This document shows positions 23,602 to 31,195 of a stretch of 36,443 nucleotides of DNA, one piece after another. The position numbers and the translations under genes are program-made. The stretch lies in NCBI GenBank assembly GCA_902549495.1, contig CACCVU010000006.1, forward strand, positions 1 to 36,443, read 5' to 3'. Each line of letters begins with the position of its first letter. Position 1 is the stretch's first letter. This DNA comes from an uncultured Pelagibacteraceae bacterium (GTDB taxonomy: Bacteria > Pseudomonadota > Alphaproteobacteria > Pelagibacterales > Pelagibacteraceae). The notes below the pieces were generated by a model. It had not been told where the DNA came from, made no database searches, and saw only the letters and a program-made list of their open reading frames with translations.

Positions 23602-23641
23602 ACATTTATTATGCGCTTGCAATATGGTTAAATCAGCGCGA
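23589..23641 (-). promoter_or_regulatory. SAM-II riboswitch controlling metX
   Basis: The - strand carries the SAM-II (metA element) core in order: CGCGCTGATTTAACC, ATTGCAAGCGC, ATAATAAATG and GTAGCTAAAAAGGGG. From memory it is nearly identical to the Sargasso Sea metX SAM-II aptamer used for the crystal structure. Stem P1 pairs GCGCT (23639-23635) with AGCGC (23617-23613); the next pair, C-G in the reference, is C-A here. The class folds as a pseudoknot that binds S-adenosylmethionine. With the terminator directly downstream, SAM should stop metX-metW transcription. Confidence 0.93.
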
Positions 23642-23645
23642 ATTA

Positions 23646-23674
23646 TGTTTACTAAATCATCACAAACTTGTCAA
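23646..23674 (-). promoter_or_regulatory. Promoter of the metX riboswitch transcript
   Basis: On the - strand a perfect -35 TTGACA (23674-23669) is followed after 17 bp by TAAACA (23651-23646), a weak -10 matching three of six positions. Transcription would begin near 23640, at the first bases of the riboswitch, which supports the assignment despite the poor -10. Confidence 0.5.
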
Positions 23675-23734
23675 TTTTATATACGATAAAGAGCTATAGA
23701 AAAACTTAAACAATTTAGATAATACATTAAATAA

Positions 23735-24820
23735 ATGAGATTTCCGAAACCAAATAACATCGTTGCAGAGAAATATGTAGCTGGAATGAGTTTATTCAAG
23801 AGCAAATTAGCAAAAATTAAATTATCAGCTAATGAGTCTGCTCTTGGCCCTAGCCCTAAAGCAAGAAAACAATACTTAGAAGTTTCAAAAAACTTTGCAA
23901 GATACCCTGACTCTGACGGAACCTTTTTAAGAAATACTTTGGCTAATAAATTTAAGATTGATAAAAATAGAATTATCTTAGGATCAGGTTCCGATCAAAT
24001 ATTTGAACTAATATGTAAATCGTTCTTAAAAAAAGGAGACGAAGTTATAGTTCCAAAGTTTAGTTTTATAATTTACAGAATTTACAGCAGAATGAATGGA
24101 GCAAAAGTTATTTATTCAAAGGAGGATAATTTCACTGCTTCAATTAAAGACATACTAAAAAAAGTTACAGGGAGAACCAAAATAGTTTTCTTAGCTAATC
24201 CGAATAATCCAACTGGAACATATATTTCAAAAAAAGAATTACTCTTTTTAAGAAAAAAATTGAGAAGCAATATTCTATTGGTAGTAGATGACGCTTATTT
24301 TGAGTATGTAAAACAAAAAGATTATTTGTCTGGTTTGAGAACTTTTACAAATTTTAAAAATGTGATTATGACAAGAACCTTTTCAAAAATATACGGCTTA
24401 GCAGGACTTAGAGTTGGTTGGGGATATGGGTCAAAAGAAATTATTTCTGCATTAAATAAGGTTAAGCCACCTTTCAATGTGAGTAGGCCAGCCTTATTCG
24501 CGGCTTCTGCTGCAGTGAAAGACAGTTCATGGCTTAATAAAGAAATTAAACATGTGAATAAATGGAGTAAAAAAATGTTTTCTGAATTTAAAAAAATGAG
24601 AATAGAAACAAATAAAAGTTTTACTAATTTCTTATTGGTGAAATTCGATAAAGTTAAAATAAACTCTGCTAAAGCTTTTAGATTACTTGCAAAATCTGGA
24701 ATACTTGTTCGTAAAATGGATGTTTACGGAATTAAAAATTCTTTACGTATAACTATTGGGACAACATCAGAGAATATAGCGTTAATTAAAAAAATGAGAA
24801 AAATTTTAAATGTTCGGTAA
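23735..24820 (+). CDS. hisC: Histidinol-phosphate / aromatic aminotransferase HisC
   Basis: Class II PLP-dependent aminotransferase. LSANESALGPSPKA near the N-terminus, the NPNNPTGTYI motif and the PLP lysine K218 in TRTFSKIYGLAGLRVGWG are characteristic of HisC. The length of 361 residues is normal. Because it is followed by and overlaps tyrA (11 bp), it probably also transaminates prephenate-derived ketoacids for tyrosine and phenylalanine, as HisC-type enzymes do in several bacteria; its histidine role is inferred from family. No Shine-Dalgarno sequence is evident ahead of the ATG. Confidence 0.9.
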   Translation: MRFPKPNNIVAEKYVAGMSLFKSKLAKIKLSANESALGPSPKARKQYLEVSKNFARYPDSDGTFLRNTLANKFKIDKNRIILGSGSDQIFELICKSFLKKGDEVIVPKFSFIIYRIYSRMNGAKVIYSKEDNFTASIKDILKKVTGRTKIVFLANPNNPTGTYISKKELLFLRKKLRSNILLVVDDAYFEYVKQKDYLSGLRTFTNFKNVIMTRTFSKIYGLAGLRVGWGYGSKEIISALNKVKPPFNVSRPALFAASAAVKDSSWLNKEIKHVNKWSKKMFSEFKKMRIETNKSFTNFLLVKFDKVKINSAKAFRLLAKSGILVRKMDVYGIKNSLRITIGTTSENIALIKKMRKILNVR

Positions 24821-25706
24821 GTTAACCATAATAGGTTGTGGATTGATTGGCTCTTCAATTCTGAGAGCAACGCAGGAACAAAAATTAGCTAAAAAAATAA
24901 GTGTTTACGATAAGTCAAACAAAGTCATAGAATATTTAAAAAAAAATTTTACAGCTGATATTTGCTCTAATGTAACGGAGTCAGTAAAAGATGCAGACTT
25001 GGTAATAATTTCTGCACCATTAAGCAGTTACAAAGAAATTTTGCTTTCTATAAAATCAAACTTAAAGGAAGGATCTACTCTTACTGATACCGGTTCCACT
25101 AAAAAAGAAGTAAACAAAATTGTAAACAATTTAGGCCTTAAAAATATTAGTTGGATAGCTTCACACCCAATAGCTGGAACAGAATATAGCGGACCTGCTG
25201 CAGGATTTTCAAGTTTATTTAAAAATAGATGGTGTATTCTTTCAGCTGACAACCAAGTTTCTAAAGATAAAATAGAAAATCTAGAAAAATTTTGGTCCAA
25301 ATTAGGAAGTAAAGTTAAAGCCATGTCATTTGAAGACCATGATTATGTTTTGTCTTTAACAAGTCATCTCCCACATGCAGTTGCATACAGCATTGTTAGA
25401 ACTGCAATTAATAATGAGGACAAATTTAAAAATGATGTTATTCAATATAGTGCTGGAGGATTAAGAGATTTTACTAGAATTGCTGCTTCAGATCCTTTGA
25501 TGTGGAAAGATATTTTTATTGATAACAGTGAAAATATATTGAAAGTTTTAGATAATTATTCAAAAAATCTCGATGATATTAAAAGTGCTATTAAAAAAAA
25601 AGACAGTGAAAAGCTTCTAGAAATATTTTCATCAACTAAAAAAGTAAGAAAAGAAATTATTGAAGCTGGGCAGGATACAGAGAAACCAGACTTTGGAAGA
25701 AAATAA
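24810..25706 (+). CDS. tyrA: Prephenate/arogenate dehydrogenase
   Basis: NAD(P)-dependent dehydrogenase of tyrosine synthesis (TyrA/TyrC family). The Rossmann motif GCGLIGSSILRA lies at residues 9-20; LTDTGSTKKEV, SHPIAGTEYSGPAAG and LTSHLPHAVAYSI carry the family's substrate and catalytic residues, including the His of SHPIAG. At 298 residues it is a single-domain enzyme without a chorismate mutase or ACT domain. Its stop codon abuts the stop of plsC on the opposite strand with no base between them. Confidence 0.93.
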   Translation: MFGKLTIIGCGLIGSSILRATQEQKLAKKISVYDKSNKVIEYLKKNFTADICSNVTESVKDADLVIISAPLSSYKEILLSIKSNLKEGSTLTDTGSTKKEVNKIVNNLGLKNISWIASHPIAGTEYSGPAAGFSSLFKNRWCILSADNQVSKDKIENLEKFWSKLGSKVKAMSFEDHDYVLSLTSHLPHAVAYSIVRTAINNEDKFKNDVIQYSAGGLRDFTRIAASDPLMWKDIFIDNSENILKVLDNYSKNLDDIKSAIKKKDSEKLLEIFSSTKKVRKEIIEAGQDTEKPDFGRK

Positions 25707-26414
25707 TTAATAATATTTCTTTATTTCAGAATAAATTTTGTTTTCAATTTCTTTTATAAATTCATCATTGTCTTTACCAGGCATAATAGGGTCTAGAAAT
25801 GAAATATGAATATCACCTGAAAATTTCATAAAACTATTTTTCGGCCAAACCTGTCCTGTATTCAATGCGACTGGAATACAGGGTAAATTCAATGCTTTAT
25901 ATATCCGACCAACCCCCTTTTTAAAGGGAGGCTGATCGTCTAATTTTACTCTTGTCCCCTGAGGAAATATTAAAAGTGGTCTTTTATTTTTCTCTAATCT
26001 TTCTTTTATTTTATCAAAAAAATTTAAATTTTCTTTAGTGGTAGTCTCTCTAATGATTGCTATAGAACCAATTTTTCTTAAATACCAACCAAACAAAGGT
26101 ATATTTAAAAGTTCTTTTTTTAAAATAAAAATTGGACTATCTAACGGAATTTGTAATGCAAAAGTTTCAAACATTGATTGATGGGCGGAGGCAACAAAAA
26201 ATTGATCAACTTTTTTTAAATTTTCTTCACCATGAAAAATTACTTTAGTATTCATTACAAGTTTTAAAATTAAAACAATATATTTTGCTGATAACCTTCC
26301 AAAAAAAATGGTAAATTTTTCTGGAAGAACTAATGTTGGTATTGCTAATATGAAAATTAAAATAAGTCCCACATATAGGAAGATATTAAAAATTAAGGAT
26401 TTAATAAATTGCAT
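25707..26414 (-). CDS. plsC: 1-acyl-sn-glycerol-3-phosphate acyltransferase (PlsC family)
   Basis: Membrane-bound acyltransferase of phospholipid synthesis. A hydrophobic N-terminal segment (residues about 8-30) precedes motif I, HQSMFE at 78-83, which has Glu where E. coli PlsC has Asp, and motif III FPQGTR at 150-155, with Gln in place of the usual Glu. IPCIPVALNTGQVWPK-like sequence near 182-198 is the final conserved block. The length of 235 residues fits. It overlaps lysA by one base. The exact acceptor (lysophosphatidate or another lysolipid) is not fixed by sequence. Confidence 0.88.
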   Translation of the reverse strand: MQFIKSLIFNIFLYVGLILIFILAIPTLVLPEKFTIFFGRLSAKYIVLILKLVMNTKVIFHGEENLKKVDQFFVASAHQSMFETFALQIPLDSPIFILKKELLNIPLFGWYLRKIGSIAIIRETTTKENLNFFDKIKERLEKNKRPLLIFPQGTRVKLDDQPPFKKGVGRIYKALNLPCIPVALNTGQVWPKNSFMKFSGDIHISFLDPIMPGKDNDEFIKEIENKIYSEIKKYY

Positions 26415-27643
26415 TAAGAATTAATCAATTTTTGTAAATTTTGTTTTTTTCTAATATATTTAAATTTATTTTTATTGATTAAAATTTCAGCGATTAAAGG
26501 TCTTGTATTATAATTTGATGATAATGAAGAGCCATACGCACCAACATTTGTAATTGCCACAAAGTCATTCTCAATCAATTTTTGATATTTTCTATAAACT
26601 CCAAATTTACAAGTGCTTTCACATATTGGCCCCACAAATTCAATTGCACTTTTCATTTTGGATGAATTTTTAGTTATAGGAATAATTTTATGGAATGCAT
26701 CGTATAAAGCTGGTCGCATAAAATCATTCATTCCAGCGTCTAAAATTATAAAATTTTTATTTACCCCCTTCTTTATAAATTGAACTTTAGAGATGAGTAA
26801 GCCGGTATTTCCAATAATGGATCTACCAGGTTCAAAAATAATTTTACAATTAAGTTTTGTTGCAAAATTATTTACTAATTTTGCGTAATTATTTAATTTT
26901 ATTGGTTTTTCATTATCACTATAATTAATTCCAAAACCTCCTCCTAAATCGACATACTTTAAATTTATTTTTAGTTCCTTTATTAATTTATTCATTACAT
27001 TAAGTGTCTTTTTAAAGGGCCCATCATTTAAAATTTGGCTCCCTATATGAACACTTAATGCCTCAAGTTTTATATTTTTAAACTTATTTATCTCTCTAAG
27101 AAAAGACTTAAAATTTTTAATTGATAAACCAAATTTATTATCTGCTTTACCAGTAGATATATTTTTATGTGTTTTTGCATCAACATTGGGATTTAACCTA
27201 AAGCCAATGGAAACTTTTTTTCTTAAATTTTTTGCTAATTTGTTAACTAATTTCGCTTCACTCTCAGACTCACAGTTGATCAATAAAATTTTTTTATTAA
27301 TTGCTATTTTTAACTCCTCCTCAGACTTACCAACTCCCGAAAAAACGATTTTTTTTGGTTTAATGCCTGCTTTAAGAGCTTTTAATAGTTCTCCGCCAGA
27401 CACAACATCTGCTCCAGCACCAAGTTTACCTAAAATTCTTAAAATATTTGTATTGCTATTAGATTTTGCAGCAAAACATATTAAAGGATTAGTCTTTTTA
27501 AATGTTTTTACAAAATTTAAATAATTAGAAACTATTTGATTTTCAGAATAAATATAAAAAGGAGTTTTATTTTTCTTTAAAAAATTCTGGATAGATACTC
27601 GCTCCAGAAATAAATTTTTACCCACATATCTTAAATTTTGCAT
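26414..27643 (-). CDS. lysA: Diaminopimelate decarboxylase
   Basis: PLP enzyme making lysine from meso-diaminopimelate. The PLP lysine is K60 in CFAAKSNSN; the phosphate-binding GGGFGI (235-240), EPGRSIIG and the C-terminal GAYGSSLSSNYNTRP are intact. The active-site motif reads CESTC (341-345), with Cys in place of the Asp of the usual CESxD. At 409 residues it is of normal size. It starts four bases after the small lipoprotein gene, an arrangement resembling the yifL-lysA pairing of other Proteobacteria (family knowledge). Confidence 0.94.
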   Translation of the reverse strand: MQNLRYVGKNLFLERVSIQNFLKKNKTPFYIYSENQIVSNYLNFVKTFKKTNPLICFAAKSNSNTNILRILGKLGAGADVVSGGELLKALKAGIKPKKIVFSGVGKSEEELKIAINKKILLINCESESEAKLVNKLAKNLRKKVSIGFRLNPNVDAKTHKNISTGKADNKFGLSIKNFKSFLREINKFKNIKLEALSVHIGSQILNDGPFKKTLNVMNKLIKELKINLKYVDLGGGFGINYSDNEKPIKLNNYAKLVNNFATKLNCKIIFEPGRSIIGNTGLLISKVQFIKKGVNKNFIILDAGMNDFMRPALYDAFHKIIPITKNSSKMKSAIEFVGPICESTCKFGVYRKYQKLIENDFVAITNVGAYGSSLSSNYNTRPLIAEILINKNKFKYIRKKQNLQKLINS

Positions 27644-27647
27644 AAAA

Positions 27648-27758
27648 TTATAAAATTATTTGTATATGATTAAATTTTCCTTGATACTTTGGCTCTGATT
27701 TCTTTCCACATCCAGAGAGAGTTAAAATTATTATACAAATTAATACCAATATTTTCAT
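27648..27758 (-). CDS. Small lipoprotein resembling LptM/YifL
   Basis: A 36-codon frame begins MKILVLICIIILTLSGCGKK: a lysine, a hydrophobic stretch and a lipobox LSGC with the lipidated Cys at residue 17, followed by a short polar tail (GKKSEPKYQGKFN). The start codon overlaps the argH stop as ATGA, and AAAAAGGAGGTA, the best Shine-Dalgarno sequence in the window, precedes it. The stop is four bases before lysA. A short lipoprotein directly ahead of lysA matches the position of yifL/lptM, whose product assists LptD assembly in E. coli; the tail here is much shorter and lacks a clear GPLY motif, so this assignment is by position and lipobox. Confidence 0.75.
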   Translation of the reverse strand: MKILVLICIIILTLSGCGKKSEPKYQGKFNHIQIIL

Positions 27759-29137
27759 TTTACCTCCTTTTTATATTTTTTAATCATTGCTTTAACATTA
27801 GCAGTAGAAGTTCCTCCATAGGATTTTTTTGAGTTCATGGAATTATTTACATCAAATATTTTTAGTACATTTTTATCTAAATTTTTAAAAACTTTCATTA
27901 TTTCTTGTAAAGACATCTCAGATAACAATTTATTTTTCTTTTCGGCGTAATTCACTAATTTTGCTGCAACCGCATAAGAATCTCTAAAAGTGAGTTTCTT
28001 TTCCTTTACTAAATAATCAGCAAAATCAGTAGCCGTGGTAAAACCTTCATTAGCCATTTTGAGCATATTTTTTTTATTCGGCTTTATTGAATTCACTAAC
28101 TCAAGACTTAAAACCAATGAGTCATTTAAAGTATCAAATCCATCAAAGACAAGTTTTTTATCATCTTGAAGATCCTTAAAATAAGACATTGGGAGTCCCT
28201 TCATTATAGTAAGCATCGAATTTAAATTCCCATAGTTCAAACCAACTCTACCTCTGATTAATTCAGCAGGGTCAGGATTTTTCTTTTGTGGCATTATCGA
28301 TGAACCAGTCAACATACTGTCATCAAATGAAATTAAATTAAATGCATTTGAATTAAAAATTATAAAATCTTCAGCTAATCTAGATAAATGCATTGCACAT
28401 AAAGCAGAGGCATATAAAAAATCTACTGCAAAGTCTCTGTCTGCAACAGAGTCTATTGAATTATCAGTTGGTTTCTTAAAACCAAGTTGTCTTGAAGTAT
28501 AATTTCTATCTATTTTAAAAGAAGTTCCAGCTAGTGCGGCTGAACCTAATGGGCACTCATCTAAGAGTTTTATATTATTTTCTAATCTTTTTTTATCTCT
28601 TTTAAACATTTCAAAGTAAGACAGAAGATAATGTGCAAATGAAATAGGTTGAGCATTCTTAAGATGTGTTAAGCCAGGCATAACAGTTTCAACATTTTTC
28701 TCTGCTTTTTTGATTAAAATTTTCATTAAAGAGTTAATGTTAGCTATAGTTTCTTTTGATGATTTTTTAATCCACAATTTGAAATCTGTAACAACTTGAT
28801 CATTTCTTGATCTTGCTGTGTGTAAAAAACCTGCTGAAGGACCAATTAATTCAAATAATTTTTTTTCTATATTCAAATGTATGTCCTCAAATTTTTCTTG
28901 AAATTTAAACTTTCCCTTATCAATCTGTGATTTAATTTTTTTAAGACCATTGATAATTTTAGACCCTTCTTTTTTTCCAATAATCTTTTGCTTAACGAGC
29001 ATTTTGGTATGAACAATAGACGCAGCTATATCTTGCTCATAAAGTCTTTTATCTGCACTTATAGATGAGCCTATTTTTTGAAAAGAAAGTGATGTCTTTC
29101 CCTTTAGTCTATTCGCCCAAACAGTTTTATTTTTCAT
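27755..29137 (-). CDS. argH: Argininosuccinate lyase
   Basis: Last enzyme of arginine synthesis, splitting argininosuccinate to arginine and fumarate. The fumarase/aspartase signature GSSIMPQKKNP is at residues 278-288. LHTARSRNDQVVTDFKLW and MPGLTHLKNAQPISFAHYLL are the other two conserved blocks. At 460 residues it is normal. It heads the argH-lipoprotein-lysA-plsC run. Only 30 bp separate its start from the divergent thioredoxin-like gene. Confidence 0.96.
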   Translation of the reverse strand: MKNKTVWANRLKGKTSLSFQKIGSSISADKRLYEQDIAASIVHTKMLVKQKIIGKKEGSKIINGLKKIKSQIDKGKFKFQEKFEDIHLNIEKKLFELIGPSAGFLHTARSRNDQVVTDFKLWIKKSSKETIANINSLMKILIKKAEKNVETVMPGLTHLKNAQPISFAHYLLSYFEMFKRDKKRLENNIKLLDECPLGSAALAGTSFKIDRNYTSRQLGFKKPTDNSIDSVADRDFAVDFLYASALCAMHLSRLAEDFIIFNSNAFNLISFDDSMLTGSSIMPQKKNPDPAELIRGRVGLNYGNLNSMLTIMKGLPMSYFKDLQDDKKLVFDGFDTLNDSLVLSLELVNSIKPNKKNMLKMANEGFTTATDFADYLVKEKKLTFRDSYAVAAKLVNYAEKKNKLLSEMSLQEIMKVFKNLDKNVLKIFDVNNSMNSKKSYGGTSTANVKAMIKKYKKEVK

Positions 29138-29167
29138 TTTACTATGTTATCTACAATTTAAATTAAT

Positions 29168-29695
29168 ATGAAAATTAGTAAATCTTTTAAAATCTATATT
29201 CACATAATAGTTTTATCTCTTGTTAGCCAAAATCTTACTGGAGCAGAAGATTTTTCAAAAAATGTTATTATTCATGAAAAACCTCAAATTATTAGCGAAC
29301 TCAAATTTAAAGACTCAAATCTTCAAGACGTTGATTTAATAAACAAAAGAGGCAAGATCATGATAATAAATTTTTGGGCTACATGGTGTGCACCGTGTCG
29401 AAAAGAAATGCCCTCTTTAGAAAAACTAGGCACTAAGTTACCAGAAATTGAAATTTTTGCAGTGAATATGGAAAAACCAAATAATATAAAAGTAGATAAA
29501 TTTTTTAAAGATATAGGAGTAAAAGATCTAAAAACTTACTACGATCCTGAATTGAGATTAGTCAAAGGGTTCAAATTAAGAGGCTTACCTACAAGCATAT
29601 TAGTTAATAAAGAAGGTAAAGAATTCGGAAAAGTGATCGGTGAAATCGATTTTGCTAGCGAGGAATTTATTAAACTTTTAAGAAAATATATTTAG
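29168..29695 (+). CDS. TlpA-like periplasmic thioredoxin
   Basis: Thioredoxin-fold protein with a WATWCAPCRKEMP active site (C74, C77) and the cis-proline loop RGLPTSILVNKEG. The first 27 residues form a signal peptide or membrane anchor (hydrophobic core HIIVLSLVS), so it probably acts outside the cytoplasm. Members of the TlpA/ResA group reduce disulfides during cytochrome c or cytochrome oxidase assembly, which suggests a similar job here; no ccm genes are nearby to confirm it. The length of 175 residues fits. It converges on the HIG1-type gene, their stop codons sharing the tetramer TTAG. Confidence 0.88.
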   Translation: MKISKSFKIYIHIIVLSLVSQNLTGAEDFSKNVIIHEKPQIISELKFKDSNLQDVDLINKRGKIMIINFWATWCAPCRKEMPSLEKLGTKLPEIEIFAVNMEKPNNIKVDKFFKDIGVKDLKTYYDPELRLVKGFKLRGLPTSILVNKEGKEFGKVIGEIDFASEEFIKLLRKYI

Positions 29696-29892
29696 TCTTT
29701 AAAAAAATAGGCAAGTAAAACTAAAACAATAATTGCAATAAATTGTAATAATACTCTTAACTGCATAAGTTTATTTGAATATTTTTTACTAGTACTTCCA
29801 CCTTTAAATAAAGTATAAATACCCATTATTAAAACTATTGCAACAGCGCCTAATAAAGTGAAACCTATAAAGTTAAATAAAAATTCTGACAT
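29692..29892 (-). CDS. Small HIG1-type twin-transmembrane protein
   Basis: The 66-residue protein has two hydrophobic segments (about residues 6-27 and 47-63) joined by a basic loop with KLMQLRVLLQF. This fits the pattern of the bacterial and mitochondrial HIG1 family (RxRxxxQ-type motif). In mitochondria HIG1 proteins associate with cytochrome oxidase and supercomplexes; in bacteria the function is less certain. The start is 15 bp from the divergent hydrolase start. Moderately sure of the family, not of the role. Confidence 0.75.
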   Translation of the reverse strand: MSEFLFNFIGFTLLGAVAIVLIMGIYTLFKGGSTSKKYSNKLMQLRVLLQFIAIIVLVLLAYFFKD

Positions 29893-29907
29893 TCGTATTT
29901 TATCTAT

Positions 29908-30564
29908 ATGACCTTTTCATTAAATACAATTATTTTAGAGCCACTTTCTAAAGAAAAACCAAAAAACGCAGTAATTCTTTGCCACGGTTATGGTGGAGAT
30001 GGAAAAGATATTTCAATTTTAGCCAGTTATTGGAGAGCACACCTGCCAGACACTATTATAATTTGTCCAGACGCTCCTGAAAAATGCGCAGCAAGCCCAA
30101 CGGGATTTCAATGGTTTGACTTAATGGATCAAAGCCCTGAGCAAATTTTATCAAAATCTTTGGTTGCTGAGAATAAACTTAATAAATTAATAGATGAAGT
30201 GAAAGAAAAATATAATTTGAAAGCCAATGATATTATTATTGGAGGTTTTAGTCAGGGTTGTATGATAACTTTACAAACTGGAATAAAGAGAAAAGATACT
30301 ATAAATTCCATCATAGGTTACTCGGGTAGAATTATAAGCACACAACATCTCTCTAAAAATATAGTTTCTAGACCTAATATTATCCTAATGCATGGAGATC
30401 TTGATCAAGTTGTTCCTATAGAATCACTGCTTGAAGCTAAAGAATTTTTTGGAAAAAATAATTACGAAATTGAAACAAAAATTTTTAAACACTGTGAACA
30501 TCGTATACCAACGGAAGGGTCAAGTTTAGGTCTACAATTCATTAAAAAACATTTTGATTTATAA
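29908..30564 (+). CDS. Phospholipase/carboxylesterase-family alpha/beta hydrolase
   Basis: Alpha/beta hydrolase of the carboxylesterase 2 (Abhydrolase_2) group. LCHGYGGDGKD gives the oxyanion region, the nucleophile is S115 in GGFSQGCM, the acid D166 in MHGDLDQVVP and the base H198 in CEHRIPTEG. No signal peptide is seen, so it is cytoplasmic. The length of 218 residues is typical. Substrates of the family include short-chain esters, lysophospholipids and thioesters; nothing nearby points to one. The start is set by the first ATG, 15 bp from the HIG1-type gene. Confidence 0.88.
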   Translation: MTFSLNTIILEPLSKEKPKNAVILCHGYGGDGKDISILASYWRAHLPDTIIICPDAPEKCAASPTGFQWFDLMDQSPEQILSKSLVAENKLNKLIDEVKEKYNLKANDIIIGGFSQGCMITLQTGIKRKDTINSIIGYSGRIISTQHLSKNIVSRPNIILMHGDLDQVVPIESLLEAKEFFGKNNYEIETKIFKHCEHRIPTEGSSLGLQFIKKHFDL

Positions 30565-30625
30565 CTATTTCGCCTGTTACATAATTATAACTTGATAAAA
30601 TTTTTCTTATCAGTTAGCTTTAGGT

Positions 30626-31195
30626 ATGATTATTTCTTCTGTAGACAAAGTTCCTTTAGAAAAGTGTCCAGCATTAGTTCTCAATGCTGATTTTAGACCT
30701 TTGAGTTATTATCCGCTTTCTATTTGGTGTTGGCAAGATGCAGTTAAATCAGTTTTTTTAGATAGAGTAAGCATCGTTTCAAATTACAAACGAAAAATTC
30801 GAAGCCCATCTTTTGAGATGAATCTACCAAGTGTAATAGCTTTAAAAAATTTTATTCAACCATCAAAAAATCCAAACTTCACAAGATTTAATGTTTTTTT
30901 GAGAGACAAGTTCGCCTGTCAATATTGTGGAGACAAAAAAGATTTAACTTTTGATCATCTATTACCCAAATCAAAAGGTGGTTTAACAGATTGGAACAAC
31001 GTAGTCACGGCTTGCTCAAGTTGCAATGTTAAAAAAGGCGGAAAACTTTACAAAGACTGTGACTTAAAACTGACTAACAAACCTTATGCCCCAACCTTAG
31101 AAGATTTACACAGAAATGGTAGGAATTTTCCACCAAACTTTTTACACGAAAGTTGGATGGATTATTTATATTGGGATATCGAATTAGAGCCGTAA
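30626..31195 (+). CDS. HNH endonuclease family protein
   Basis: HNH-type nuclease. After about 90 residues of unassigned N-terminal sequence (PALVLNADFRPLSYYPLSIW, highly conserved in a widespread bacterial family), the zinc-binding HNH core has C98-x2-C101, DH at 110-111, N125 and C130-x2-C133, with RDKFACQYCG and HLLPKSKGGLTDWNNV. The last His of the motif is N134. The length of 189 residues is usual. Its role is not known; the family is a chromosomal housekeeping type, without intron, phage or restriction context here. Its stop abuts the coq7 stop with zero gap. Confidence 0.9.
   Translation: MIISSVDKVPLEKCPALVLNADFRPLSYYPLSIWCWQDAVKSVFLDRVSIVSNYKRKIRSPSFEMNLPSVIALKNFIQPSKNPNFTRFNVFLRDKFACQYCGDKKDLTFDHLLPKSKGGLTDWNNVVTACSSCNVKKGGKLYKDCDLKLTNKPYAPTLEDLHRNGRNFPPNFLHESWMDYLYWDIELEP

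Noticed and set aside
23675-23734. Promoter for hisC in the metX-hisC spacer
   Set aside because: GATAAT-like hexamers exist but none has a -35 partner at proper spacing; too weak to call in AT-rich sequence.
30593-30612. Inverted repeat TGATAA/TTATCA between hydrolase and HNH genes as a terminator
   Set aside because: The stem is only A/T-rich, the loop is eight bases and no T-run follows; chance is likely in such AT-rich DNA.
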